Source: Welwitschia mirabilis (Eukaryota; Gnetophyta; Gnetopsida; Welwitschiales). Taken from it: a stretch of DNA of 47,835 bases. Where the stretch lies: positions 206,208,622 through 206,256,456 of the forward strand of contig JBOZIK010000001.1 of the NCBI GenBank assembly GCA_051453625.1, in the 5' to 3' direction. The translations under genes were made by a program, and so were the position numbers. The notes under the pieces were generated by a model. That model had not been told where the DNA came from, searched no databases, and saw only the letters and a list, made by a program, of their open reading frames with translations. Shown here piece by piece: positions 11,461 through 23,000 of the stretch (position 1 is the first letter of the stretch; each line of letters starts with the position of its first letter).

Positions 11461-11865
11461 GGTGATAGTTAAAGAAGATTATCTTAGGCATTAAGGGTAA
11501 AGAAATCCTCTCACTTAATGTAAGAGGTTATCTGCCTAAAACCTAAGCTCTTTGATATTCTTACTTAAGACTTAATGCTAATAAGACCTCATTAGATAAA
11601 GACATTAAGGAAAAACTCAAATTTAGGGTCAAGAAGTAGAGAATTTCTTGTCTAAAGAGAATTGAGGTTCTAAGGTATTCTTATTATTCTATTAGAGGGA
11701 TATTGATGCTACAAGGAATTATCTCCATAACTTGATTGTGGAAGAGGCCTATCTTCACACCTTAGACATGGAATTATATAGATTCCATGACTAGGATATG
11801 GAATTCTAAGATGACTATCATTGAGAAAGGCTATAAGAAGATAAGGATGAGAGAAAAAGAAAAGA

Positions 11866-11941
11866 AAGGAGAAAAGAGAGAAGCATGAGGAGATAGGGAA
11901 GAAAAGGAGAAAAGAGAGAAGCATGAGGAGATAGGGAAGAT
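11866..11941. repeat. Perfect 38-bp tandem duplication in a GA-rich tract
   Basis: A unit containing 'gagaagcatgaggagatagg' occurs twice with a 38 bp period (GCATGAGG at 11883 and 11921) and no mismatch. It is therefore much younger than the surrounding decay. Confidence 0.9.
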
Positions 11942-12649
11942 GATAAGGAAGAAGGAAAAGTAGATAAGAAATAGGAAGGATGAAGAAGAAAGAGGTGGCA
12001 TGTAGGTAGAATAGGAGATAAATAAATCCCTCAAGTGCTAGGAATTGTGTTAGTATACAACACTTATCCACCTTCTGACATCCACAATGAAGAAGAAGAG
12101 GTAAAAAAATGATGATAATTTAGATGCTAACTTGAAAGAAACTAAATTCAAATACTTCTAGTGTTAAAAAAAATGGAAATTTACTATGTACATATTTACA
12201 TATTATTCACTTCACTTATCATACATGAAGAGTACCTGAGAGGGACTTGAAGACAAAAATTTTAAGCCCAGAGTTGACAATGGATTTTTTGAATTTGTCT
12301 TCTCCCCATTATTAGTAACATTATACCCTAGGTAGGGCTTTATTTCAATATGACTATAATTAGGTACTCTGTTCTAAGATAGTCACACTGAGACTGATCT
12401 AAAAAGATGCACCCATTGACAAAAGCTATCCTAATTTAACTTAGTAGGGCATCATAGATAGTTAGGATGTTAATGATGTAGAAGTATATAATACTCATTA
12501 CATAGTATCTAAGGTAAGATAGACATTCACATCCTTCATAATGCTTAGGACATTGAAATTACCATGGTCAAGTTAAATGATTAACTTACTATATTTCTAT
12601 GGAGTCAAGTTTACTTGTTTAACCACTTCAGAAGGGAGAATATTAGTAA

Positions 12650-13195
12650 ATGTTTTAAATTTGACTAGGTAATTGTGGATGTTCTAGATTTGATTAGGTA
12701 ATAAGAGAAGGTGGTATGTTCTTCTTGTAATGAAGATAGTGGCATTTGCTTCTAATTCTACTACATTTGTTTTTGGAGGAGATTCTTCCATTATTTATAC
12801 ATTCAGAAACACGTAGGCCTATATGAGATTCCTCTACTAGTCTTTAATTATCCAAAGAATGTCCAAGATGGATAGATTATCCTTGCACTTCTTTATATCT
12901 TCTACTATATCATATAATAGATCATCCTTATTTCTTTCTTTAGCTATCATTTTTATAGGATTATTCATTAAGGCTGAATACTAATTGCTTTTATCCTTAG
13001 AGGAGGATAGATGATTATTTGAGTCATCCTAGTTGAAATACACTAGATTCTTAATGGATGGAATAGAGGTAGTATCTAGTTCCTTCTTCTTTTACTTAGA
13101 CTTCTTACTACTCTCTTCATTCATTTTGTGTTTCATAACTTCTCTATTTATAGATAAGATCCTTCTAGTATGAATGGATGTTTCATAAGCCATTA
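12650..13195 (-). pseudogene. Decayed gag-protease region, Tat/Ogre type
   Basis: Reading leftwards from about 13195, long stretches stay open, with occasional stops that could come from CAA/CAG/CGA decay. Readable pieces include MAYETSIHTRRILSINREVM, LLYDIVEDIKKCKDNLSILD and VVELEANATIFITRRTYHLL. The second resembles the conserved segment before the protease in plant Tat/Ogre polyproteins, where a 'DLL..LK.TPA.ISV.DLL'-type phrase is usual. I cannot locate a catalytic D-S/T-G triad with certainty; a weak candidate follows at about 12550-12650. The family call comes from memory of the motif. Confidence 0.4.
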
Positions 13196-13199
13196 TATT

Positions 13200-13209
13200 N
13201 NNNNNNNNN
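13200..13209. other. Assembly gap, 10 N
   Basis: Placeholder-sized gap just upstream (in element orientation) of the readable gag-protease stretch. Confidence 0.95.
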
Positions 13210-14715
13210 TTTAGGATTAAGATGTTTATTTTCACTTTTATGAGGGATGAAGTTAACATTAATCTCCCCTAAAAAGTTTAATGTTAAAATAGTATATGCT
13301 TTTGGGATAAGAAGAGACACATAGGGAGTTATGAGAGGCCTTCACAATATTCTACATGTGAAGGTAGTCCTGACAATTCTCACTTATATGGTTTGCCATC
13401 TAATGAAATGGAAAGTAATCATAAAGGGATACTACATTTGATTCTTCCTTTGCTAGTAGCAGGTGTTATTATTTGGGATTTAATGCTATATTAGAAAACC
13501 ACTTTCCTTGCTTACTTTTCATATTTTTTCGATCTCTTCCTTAGGAGGTATTCAACTACTCCATGTCTTGAGTATGTTTCCTTAGCATGTGCTCTAGTAC
13601 TTCAATCTCTTCCCTTATTTTTGAGGTAAATGAAGTATTTATTTGAGTAAATGATATATTCTAATAATAAGGGATAGTATTAGTAATGGATGTTAATGGA
13701 AATGATCTTAGAGAAAGAAGATAAGGAATTAGATGTAGGAAGAGGAGGTAATAAAGGTAAAGGTACCATGGACATGGTGAGAGCTAAAAGTTTAATAGGC
13801 AGTGGAGTTTGTTATTTGACATAATTAAAGGGATTTATGACAAGCAAAGATATAATATTAGGAAGTGATAATATGATGGAATTTATATGGGTCAGATTTG
13901 AATGATCATACAAGGTCATCTACATGAGCTACTTCAAATGAATAGTCTTGTTCATTAGCTCCTATAAATATTAAGATTAGGACTCTATTCTAAAAAGAAT
14001 TGTATCATACTATCCAAATATACCTTATACATGATCATTATTTAAATAGAAAGACACTTATACTTCATAGGGAGGTAATCATAGATGACTTAAAAGTAGT
14101 TATTGAACACTCTTACTATCTCTATATGCTCCTTTTAAACAATTATAAAGTATTAGTACAAAGTTCTATTTATTCTCTAAACTAATGAAGAAAAGATTAG
14201 GTTATCTTATTTCATGAACTAATAAGTTAGGAGGTAGAAACAAGTACAAAATTTAAGCTTATACTCTAAGATAGAGAAGAAATAATTGGAAAAGAATGCC
14301 CTTTTGATTAATGTATAGAAATTAGAATCTCCTGGTAAATATGGTGATGTGATTTTTGGGGCTAGGAAAGGGTGGGACCTAAGGCTTAGAAGAACTTATC
14401 ATACTTTATGGGTAAAGGATTGATGATGGAAAACTTGATATTATTATTTACAATATTGAAAACAGGCAAGTTATCATGAATAGATTGGTTTAGGAAGAGA
14501 AAGTATGAGTTGAAAATAGTAGATGAAATGATGGATTACTAGTTAGACATGATGTCAGGTTAAAAGGGGATGTTTTTCAAGAGGAATATTCATAAGAGTA
14601 TGTGATAAAGAAAACGGATAAGGGTAATTAACATTCTTTGACTACCTTATTCTCCATTTGTAGCCATGACTTAGAGTATCTATGATAGTAATGAGCCACT
14701 GAATCTACTTTAAAA
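13210..14715 (-). pseudogene. Possible gag region of the Tat/Ogre-like element
   Basis: About 50 bases inside the proposed primer-binding site, an ATG on the - strand at 14667 opens MATNGE before a stop. Beyond it, frames are open only in pieces, for example SIINPLPIKYDKFF near 14400 and GANEQDYSFEVAHVDDLV near 13950-13900. Position and composition suit gag, but I recognise no domain. Confidence 0.3.
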
Positions 14716-14733
14716 TCCCTTCTTATAGTACCA
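14716..14733 (-). promoter_or_regulatory. Possible primer-binding site, tRNA-Arg type
   Basis: The - strand reads TGGTACTATAAGAAGGGA just inside the LTR end. Tat/Ogre elements usually use a site starting TGGCGACTC and ending GGGGA. Start and end agree but the middle does not align well, so this is position-supported only. Confidence 0.3.
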
Positions 14734-14738
14734 GAGAA

Positions 14739-16199
14739 GATGTGTTTATGTAGATTCTCTTCAGTACACTTAAAAGAGATAGTACTGCTTGCTTTATAGG
14801 GTACGGTCCTAGACTTATTTTAGAGGATGACTAGAAATTAGATACTTAAATAATTTTTGTTAAGATACAGAGTAATCAAAAAATAGGGTTATAGCAATGG
14901 GTAATGCCTAGTGGGGTGTTCTCTTAAGATAAACATAAATAAAACAAAATAAAATAAAAAGAAAAAATGTAGAAGGTAGAGGAAATAGAGGAATCCCTCA
15001 ATAAAGTGTGTATATTTTTAATTACTTCAATCTCTTCCTCTAGTAAAGAAGATGACATAAGTCTTATTTATAGGATTAGAGAGTCCTAATAGGGCTTATC
15101 CATAGGCTAGTCAAGTAATATGGAATGAGTTTTTAATATAATATTAGGATTTATTTTCATAAAAAGAGGTTTTCTAAAATTAGATTATCTATTCACTATC
15201 TTTAAGGTACTCAATGAATACAAGTCTTAAGATGTGAAGAAAACCTAACTTTATTGTAAAAATTATTAAAACCTCACTCTCTTACTTCCTTTTCTCCCTT
15301 TTAGAGGATGATTATATAGTGTTATCCTTATGAAGGAGGAGGATAAGAAGCTAAAACATTATATGAGAAAGTAAAAACATGAATTATAAATAGCTAGAAT
15401 AAATACAAGTAGATAAGGAAATTCTTAGATGTCTCTTTTAGATCTTCTTATATCTTCTAATTGTTTATGTTGATAGAGTAAATGTATCTATCTATTAAAC
15501 TAGAGTAAAAGCTATCATAAAGCAAAGACTAACTATCTAAGAATTAGATGAATGGATAGGGACACATCTAGTTGATCAAGAGATTAGGCTAGATGAAGTA
15601 TCATAGACTAAGAAAGAATGTTCAAAGATTCCCCTAGATGTGAAGGCTTAGAAGTGGAAAAGAAAAGGAGATACTACATGTTTAAGATGGGAGAAGAAAG
15701 AGGGGATGATATGAAAGAATGATAAGGGAGTATAATGAGAGTAGTCCATGTAGGTCTTCACAAATAGCTCTAGGTTAGTATTAACTTTAGTAGACTAACA
15801 TAGAGGACTAGTGCTTGTAATATTTAGTGTGATCATCATGATTAGCTAGTAATAAACATGATTATTATCATTACCAAGATATTGTCATTGACTAGAACAT
15901 AGTGGTAGATATGGTAGTAGTGATTATGACTATAGTTAGTAGCATGATGATGGTGGTCAACATTATTTGAGTTATTGATATAGTGGCAACCACTATCATG
16001 GCTCATAATAGTGCCAAAAAGGATCGTCCCACTAAAACAATGATCCCCTTCTTAGGGATAAACTTGTACTCACCTTATGATGTAGTGTTATCGGTAGGAT
16101 CACTTATCTCTATCACACCATAAGGATTTATTACAACCTTAGGGCTTTTCTAAACTTCAAGTTAGTAGATTGTGATAAAGGAAGTTAAAGGAAATCTCA
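14739..16199 (-). repeat. 5' LTR of the Tat/Ogre-like element
   Basis: Partner of 9330-10840. On the - strand it may begin TGAGATTTCC at 16199 and end near ACATAAACACA at 14739. TATA box at 15312-15318. Confidence 0.72.
15312..15318 (-). promoter_or_regulatory. LTR TATA box, - strand
   Basis: TATATAA on the - strand with the same downstream AAAGGGAGAA block as the other LTR. Confidence 0.55.
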
Positions 16200-17650
16200 T
16201 ATTATCCTTGCTTTTCATCTTTCTTCCATCATGACTTACAACTCTAATAACCTTCCCACTTCTTTAAAGAGTTCTCCCATCTTAGCTACTCAAGATAACT
16301 TAAAATTTAATTGATGTTTACTTATTTTTATTCTACTTAAATCAACATTTTCATAAGGAGTGCTGATCCTTCTTCTCTTAAGTTATTATTAGAAATAAGT
16401 TAGTAGATGATTTTTCTTCCATGATTATAGAATAACTAGTTAGGTTTTGAATGTTTTGTATACTTATATATGGATAATAGAAGAAAAGGATTCATTAAGA
16501 GAATTGTCCATTCTTGTTTTAGTCCTACTATTCATGATTTAATTTTTAAGTATCTAAGATTAAGAAATAAAGAATTAATATTTAGGATGAATTAACAAAA
16601 ATGAACTTATATTGTTGGAATGCATAGACTAGTAAGTTAACTCTATGAGCTAGAAAGAATAATTTATTACCTTTGAGGTATTAATTTTACTCTAACTTTA
16701 GAAGCACTAAGTTTTATTCAAGATAAAATAGAAAGATGGACATGGGATTTAACTAGATACCNNNNNNNNNNNNNNNNNNNNNNNNNNNNNNNNNNNNNNN
16801 NNNNNNNNNNNNNNNNNNNNNNNNNNNNNNNNNNNNNNNNNNNNNNNNNNNNNNNNNNNNNAAATATCCAGAAATGAGAATAAACATAGTGAAAGGTTTT
16901 AAAAATAAATTATATTTACCTTTTTATTCCTCCTCTTTATATTCTTTCACACTCTTCCAATTTAGAAATAATTCCATTAAATAAAAATAGATTCCTTAGT
17001 AAAATTGTTTCTTATATAAAATAAAATAAATTTCATGGTTTTGTTTTTACATATATTACATTTAGATTTATTATATAAATCATTCTTCTCTTATTAAATG
17101 AAATTTATTAATTTCATAATTAATTTCTAGAATCATTCTATCTCATCTTCAAACTTCAAGAGTTTTAAATTATTATAAGAGAAATTTAAGAACAATTTTT
17201 TTCCCTCTAGGAATCATCCATGTTCTTATTGTTGATTACCACTTACTTTTTATTATGATTTAGTATACTATTGTAAGACTTGTTTGAATTGTGATTTATT
17301 GATTTTAGTATAAAATAACTATACCTAAAATGACCCTTAAAGTATAGTTATCCTTTTATTACAAATAACAAAATTCTAATTCACTTAAATTCTTAATAAT
17401 ACTAACTAATCATAATGATGACAGTGTAGAGATTATTCAATAAGTAAGAACCTATGGAATTAATGAATCTAAAACACAAACAACTAACTTTCTAATGGGA
17501 TTCTCAAAGCTACTTTATCACACTACTAAAGGTCACTTCTTGGAAAGATGTTCTTGAATGTACTCATAGTAGAACATTATGTTTACTCTTTTTAAAAAAA
17601 AAAATAAATAAATCAAACGATATAATTTAGGATGCTTACTTTCAGATGAT
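16200..17650. other. Unexplained AT-rich spacer
   Basis: No supported feature apart from the 100-N gap at 16762-16861. Frames are short on both strands and I see no repeat shared with the rest of the window. Confidence 0.5.
16762..16861. other. Assembly gap, 100 N
   Basis: Exactly 100 N, a typical scaffold placeholder; true distance unknown. Confidence 0.95.
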
Positions 17651-19092
17651 TGTTGATGTTGTTAACTTAACTAGATTTGATGCGTCAAAACTTGTCAAAT
17701 CTAGTGTTGTATGTATGTAGACATCATGAAGATGAAAAATTAAATAACTATTTAAAAACATCCAACAAATTGAGACATGTCTGTAACATGTAAATATGTT
17801 TATAGTAACTAAAGAAGTATATAATACATTAAGTAAGTTTTCAAAGTAAGGTGTTTGAACTAATTTCTTATTTATTATGATATGATTCAAGAGCTTATAA
17901 TGAAGAGTTCTACATAAGATGAAGATATCTGCTAAACTTCTAGATGTTTATAAAAGAAGAGATGTCCAGATTAAATTAAAGAGAAGATTACAAAAAATAT
18001 ATCTACATATGAGGAAGACAAATATATGTAGCAAAGACATCTCACCTAAATTAAAGAAGTGATAGAGGTCTACTACAAGTTAAACAGATCTATATAATTA
18101 AATACATCTATAGTGTATGAAAATATCTATCAGTATTAAATAGATCTATAGTAAATTAAAGAATGATGTTAGATGGATTCCAAAAAAATATGTCTATTCT
18201 TGAGAAAGACATCTATTAAACTTGAAGACATCTATAGTTTTTGAAGATGTCTATAACACATTTAAAATGAAAAATTAAAATAGCCATTAAAGGATGTAAA
18301 TTCATCCATTTGCATGTCATCCTTTAAGAAAATCTTAGTAGAGGGATCTAATATAAAATAAAAATAAGAAATCCTAATCAATGTAGTTATTAAAACATAA
18401 TTAAAAAATTATTTGACATAGCACTCTAAAGAACAAATCAAGTAAACATAAATGCTAAATTATAAAGTGTACTATATGTTAGGCTAGATCATTATGGAAA
18501 AGATTCTTAAACTTCAAATGCCTCATCACTCTTACAAAACTGATATGACTTCTTTTATTCCATGAAGAGGAGAAGAAAAGAGAAGACAAATGAAAATATC
18601 AGTCTAGTTTTCATTATTCCTAGTAAGCAATCATTTTATATTATAAATCCAATTTATTTATCATTGTTATAGCTTACTTATTATATATGTAATCTGTTAT
18701 GCTTAGAGGTGGAAATTTAATTAACTATAATCTATATTATTTTACATTTTATTATTTTTATTATTTGGTTCTTAAGATTAGTTAAGAGACTAAAATCATA
18801 ATGGAACCCTAAAGGATTAAGTTGATTACCTTCCCAGACGTAACTCTTGTACTAATTATATTATAGTTAGTGATAAATTATAAACTTTGCTTTTTGAGTT
18901 GAGTAGCAAGATACAGGGGTGTACTAATTTTTACCCTCTGAATATTAACTAACAAGATTATAAAACCACATAAATTTAGTAAAAGTTTCATTAGCACTAC
19001 ATATTTTTAATTCTAGTTAATTGCTTATTTTTATTTGTGGAAATTTTCATTTAAACTCATTCACCCCTTTCCTATGAAGTCATTGATGCTCA
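17651..19092 (+). repeat. 5' LTR of the copia element
   Basis: Starts TGTTGATGTTGTTAAC, a common opening of plant copia LTRs, and ends ...GATGCTCA two bases before the primer-binding site. The piece near the end with CATTCACCCC is also typical of this group. No second copy lies in the window, so the left edge is set by the TGTTGATGTT motif alone. Confidence 0.65.
17915..18255 (+). repeat. Irregular GACATCTAT repeats in the copia LTR
   Basis: Short phrases of the type GAAGACATCTAT / GATGTCTAT / AGATCTATA followed by TTAAA recur about ten times at irregular spacing of roughly 20-40 bp, some inverted. They fall in the 5' (U3-like) part of the LTR, where copia elements often carry repeated promoter boxes. 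Confidence 0.5.
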
Positions 19093-19094
19093 AG

Positions 19095-19106
19095 TGGTAT
19101 TAGAAA
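19095..19106 (+). promoter_or_regulatory. Primer-binding site, initiator tRNA-Met type
   Basis: TGGTATTAGAAA compares with the copia consensus TGGTATCAGAGC. It lies 2 bases after the LTR end and about 50 bases before gag. Confidence 0.8.
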
Positions 19107-19146
19107 AGGTACTCATAAAAAGACTTAAAAACCCTTACATGAACTA

Positions 19147-19290
19147 TTATGAAGGGGTTTTCAACTACTATACCTCTACTCTTTAATGGAATACACTATA
19201 CCTATTAGAAAATGAGGATAAAAGTTTACTTATAGTCTCTTGAGTTTAATTTAATCACATTCTATTCAAGATGATTATTTAATATTCATA
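19147..19290 (+). pseudogene. Copia gag, N-terminal fragment
   Basis: The frame reads FSTTIPLLFNGIHYTY, stop, KMRIKVYL, stop, SLEFNLI. This matches the opening of plant copia Gag (PPLFNGTNYSYWK.RM..FL...), with the tryptophan codons of 'YWK' and 'L(W)SLE' turned into stops by G-to-A change. It follows the primer-binding site directly. Similarity fades before the inserted LTR at 19374. Confidence 0.8.
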
Positions 19291-20007
19291 GAAACTATCA
19301 TAAATGCTATTGACAAGGGTGTCATAAGATCAAAAGAAAGGACTAACTAAAATGTAAATAAAAGATGCTCACATGTTATTGTGATGCCAATTTATAAGAA
19401 TTTGATGTTGTATTTGAATTACTTTTGGAGGACATTTATATAGGTTTGGATGCAATTCTAATGATTATGAAGATTCGATGGAATAATCATAAAAACACAT
19501 AATTCTTGAAATATTTAAAGGAATTTTAGACATGTTCTAGTACTTAGTATATTAGAGTAAGATAAATGATAAAGAAGGCTTATTTGATTTAGTTAAATAG
19601 CTTTGTAAGATTAGCATCCTCACTCTCATTCCTACAATAGATGGAAAAATAGCATTATATTAGCACATTGCAATAGCAATGTGGACTAGAGATTGAAGCG
19701 AATTTTCTAAGGAGATGTCATTACCATTATCATCCCAATGACATAAGGTACAACAACACATCTGGAGCCAACTATGAAACCAATTGTGAAGCTAGAAGCT
19801 AATGTCAATTATCTAGTCAGAAGCTGATGATTTATATGTTATTATAAGGTATCATCCCTAATGTCGTTCCCTGGATAGTTAGGATGACAAATATTTTGTA
19901 TAAGTGGGATTAAATTATCTTGTAATGGGATTATGTGCCTTACTTGGAATATTAGGATTTCTTTTTCAATTTCTATGATTGCAGTCCTAGAAATTTGAAT
20001 GTAAAAC

Positions 20008-20016
20008 TATAAATAC
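20008..20016 (+). promoter_or_regulatory. TATA box of the left LTR arm
   Basis: TATAAATAC, matched in the other arm. It points towards the centre of the inverted repeat. Confidence 0.6.
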
Positions 20017-20653
20017 CTCTCTTATTCTCACTTCCAATTCATCTTTTGTATATAATGCTCTTGTGATAGAAGATTAAAGCATAAGAGGCCATCCAATAGC
20101 CACAAAGAGAAGTTATCCTTAGTGTTGAGCTAAGACTCATCCATTAAGGGGCTGCTACTTTATTGTAAGTGGATGTAAAAGTTCTATGATCAATGTAATT
20201 ACAATTTTCACTATAACTGTATTTATGTTCTTTATGATTTAATTTGGTTATAGTTTAGTGATAATTATATAATTTATTTAGATCATAAGGGAAAACTTTA
20301 TTAAGACTGATTATGTTAGTTTAGATTTACATTGTTGTTTTATTCTAATTTCATATTGCATTCCATATTCTATTTGACATTCCATGATCTAAATAAATAA
20401 TAAAATTGTCAGAAAACTATAACCAACTTAAACCATGAGATACATAACACAATTATAGTAAAAAAAGTAATTAAATTACTCATTAAACTTTTACATCCAC
20501 TTACAATAAAGTAGTAGCTCCTTAATGGAGGATTCTCAATCCAACATCAAGGGTAACTTCTCTCTGTAGCTATTGGATGGATCTCTTGTCCTTCAGTCTT
20601 TTATCATAAGAAAATTAAGTACAAAATATGGATTGGAAGTAAGGACAAAAGAT

Positions 20654-20662
20654 GTATTTATA
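20654..20662 (-). promoter_or_regulatory. TATA box of the right LTR arm
   Basis: TATAAATAC on the - strand, facing the box at 20008-20016 about 650 bp away. Transcripts from either would cross into the opposite arm. Confidence 0.6.
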
Positions 20663-21389
20663 GTTTTACATTGAAAGTTCTAGAACTATAATCCTAGAAG
20701 TCAGAGAAGAAACCCTAGCAGCCTAAGTGGGGTGCATGATCACTTTACAAGATAATTTAGTCCTACTTATACCAAACAATTATTATTCTGGCTATCATGA
20801 AGATGACACTTGGGATGCTTCCCCATAATAATAGATAAATGATTAGATTCTAGCTCTATAATTAGCATCAGCTTCTAGCTCCACAATTGGCCTTGTAGTT
20901 GGCTCTAGATGTTTTATCGTCCCTTATGTCATGGAAATGATAATGCAAATGATACCTCCTTAGAAATGTGGCTTCATTGAATTCAAGCTCTAGTTGATGT
21001 TGTTGTCATAATGTGCTAATACAGTGCTATTATCCCATCTATCATGGGGATGATAGTGAGGATAACACCCTTCTAAAGCTTTCTAGATAAAGCAAATTAG
21101 CCTTATTCATCATTGATCTTTCTCCATCATACTAAGTACTAGAACATGCTTTAAATGCCTTCAAATATACCAAAATTATGTGTTTTTGTGATCATTCCAT
21201 TAATCCTTTATAATTATTATAATTGCATTGAAACCTATATAAATGTTTTACAAAGTATTCCAAATACATCATCAAATTCCTACAAATTGGCATCGCAACA
21301 CATTTATAGTTCTAGAATAAAGAATTCTTCATATTTTGATCTTTTATTTAAGAATTCAATAAACTAACTGGATGCAATACCATAAAAAG

Positions 21390-21720
21390 GTATAGAACAT
21401 TCTTAAAGCTATATATGAAGGAAATTCTACTATAAAGTAATCTCAGTTGCTAGTGCTAATAAATTAATTTGAAAATATCAAAATGAAAAAAGAAAAAAGA
21501 ATATGTAAGTACTTTACTAGGGTAAGCAACATTATTAATGGCCTCCATGAGATTTTGAAGATGTAATTAAAAAAAAGTAATCCAAAAGATTGTAAGATTA
21601 ATTACACTGGCATACAAACCAAAGATAATTACCATGAAGAAATCAAGAAATTTTTTTGCCATGAAGTTCAAAGAAATAGAGTGCCTTAATAGCTGAGAAG
21701 ATGAACTTAATAAAAGATGG
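21390..21720 (+). pseudogene. Copia gag, central domain
   Basis: This is the clearest coding remnant of the element. From about 21396 one frame reads NTLKAIYEGNSTIK, then ENIKMKKEKRICKYFTRVSN and IINGLHEILKM, which match the UBN2/retrotran_gag_2 domain of plant copia Gag (W.TL...HEG....K.SK.., F..RVS.IVN.L). After a frameshift near 21575 it continues VIQKIVRLITLAYKPKIITM, matching 'K.LR.LP..F.PKVTAI'. It is the same protein as 19147-19290, separated by the inserted LTR pair. Confidence 0.85.
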
Positions 21721-23000
21721 GATTTCTAAAGAAAATCCCATATCACTAAAGGTCAATAATACTCAAATACATCATAGTAAAAAATTCAACAGTTAGCTTA
21801 GATGATAGTTTTTAATATGATGAGAAAAATTATCTTACTTTAAATAAAACATATATTATTTATTTAATTAAAATAAGAGAATATATAAGTAATTAAGATA
21901 ATTATGCTCATAACAAAAAAGGAAAAAATAGTGGTAAAAATATTAGTTTAAATCTAAAAATGAGATTTTTTATAATTAGATTATTAGAATTATTAGGGTT
22001 AAGTTCATCTTAACATAGAATACCTAAGTACTCATACAATGTACACTAAAATTTAAAAGTAATAGTTTTTAAGGAAGAAGAACTTCTATGCTAGTTGGAA
22101 TAATGATAAAAGTATCACTGAGAAGAAATTCTTAGATGATAATAATAGTACATCCATCCATTATTTATTGAAATTATTCATATCATCTATATCATTGATA
22201 ACTAGGATTTTGAAACATGTAACGATCTTGACACCCTGGATGATGAAGAAGATGATATAACTATTTAGGAAAGGTATGGTCTAATTTTAAAAGATTTTAT
22301 TTATTTACTAAAATTATGCATCAAGATGGAAAAACTATTCTAGAGTTATGAATTATCCTATGAATAAGAAAAAGAGTTCTTATTTCAAACTAATAATTAA
22401 TAGTTTTTATCTTAAGACTAAGATCTGTAAACTAATAATTAAATTAAAGAAAGTAAAACATGATTTTAGAATACCAAGTACATAAATGAAAGGTTCACCC
22501 CAGGTAAGATAACCTTGAGGATCATTCTTGGTGAAGGAAGGAGGACAAATGATAGAAGTGATATAGGTAAAACTAAAGCTTCTAGAAGCCAACCATAGTA
22601 TGATACATAAAATCTCTTCACAAATTAGAGATAAAAGTCAAGGTATGAACATCTAATGCATAAAACTATGTCATTTTATTTCACTATCATAGAAGCAAAC
22701 ACTATAGAAATTTTTGCTTATTATCTTTCATAAAAGTCATTATGCTAACCATGATCTAAGTTAAAAGAAATGGGTTAAGAACCTATGCAAAAAAACTACA
22801 AAAAGAAGTAGGTTCTAAAGTGATACAATAATACTATTCTTATCAGATATCACTCTAAACATGAAAAAGAACATCTCATACATAGAAATTAAATGCTTCA
22901 AGCATAGGACTATATATAAAATAATGTTTAGTAGTCTAGTTAATCAAGATCATGGATTTGTATCTTCGGAACTAATAATAAAGTGTCAGTTAGAGGCATA
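21721..23000 (+). pseudogene. Decayed copia gag C-terminus and gag-integrase linker
   Basis: Frames are broken, but acidic and lysine-rich pieces such as CNDLDTLDDEEDDITI (about 22225-22275) and KEFLFQTNN fit the charged, coiled-coil-like region after the Gag zinc knuckle in copia polyproteins. I cannot identify the knuckle or the protease D-S-G motif. A 61-codon open frame on the opposite strand (22407-22592) is probably fortuitous. Confidence 0.45.

Larger units (their letters stand above)
9330..16199 (-). mobile_element. Non-autonomous Tat/Ogre-like LTR retrotransposon
   Basis: Two direct repeats of about 1.5 kb (9330-10840 and 14739-16199) flank a 3.9 kb interior. Orientation is inferred as - from a TATA box shared by both repeats, a possible primer-binding site just inside the 14739 end, a possible ATG at 14667 followed by gag-like sequence, and a decayed gag-protease stretch at about 12650-13195, all reading leftwards. 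I see no reverse transcriptase or integrase. The interior near the left LTR is purine-rich. Outer boundaries are approximate because the repeat ends have decayed. Two 10-N gaps lie inside. Confidence 0.65.
19374..21300. repeat. Two truncated LTRs fused tail to tail (long inverted repeat)
   Basis: 19374-20383 on the + strand and 21300-20384 on the - strand are copies of one LTR. Each starts TGTT(A/G)..GATGCCAATTT at the outer edge and lacks its 3' end at the centre. Corresponding blocks include 'catttatataggttt', 'tactttattgtaagtggatg' and 'ggttatagttt'. The arms are about 0.9-1.0 kb and imperfect, and start like the Athila-like LTRs at 3260 and 7825 but form a separate subfamily. The unit splits copia gag, whose protein similarity resumes on the right side. 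Confidence 0.88.

Noticed and set aside
11709-12071. 120-codon open frame on the - strand and the overlapping 67-codon frame
   Set aside because: Again driven by the GA-rich tract and its 38-bp duplication; no domain and biased composition.
16590-16620. 'MNLYCWNA'-like reading resembling the start of a LINE endonuclease
   Set aside because: Only a few residues agree and no further endonuclease motif follows.
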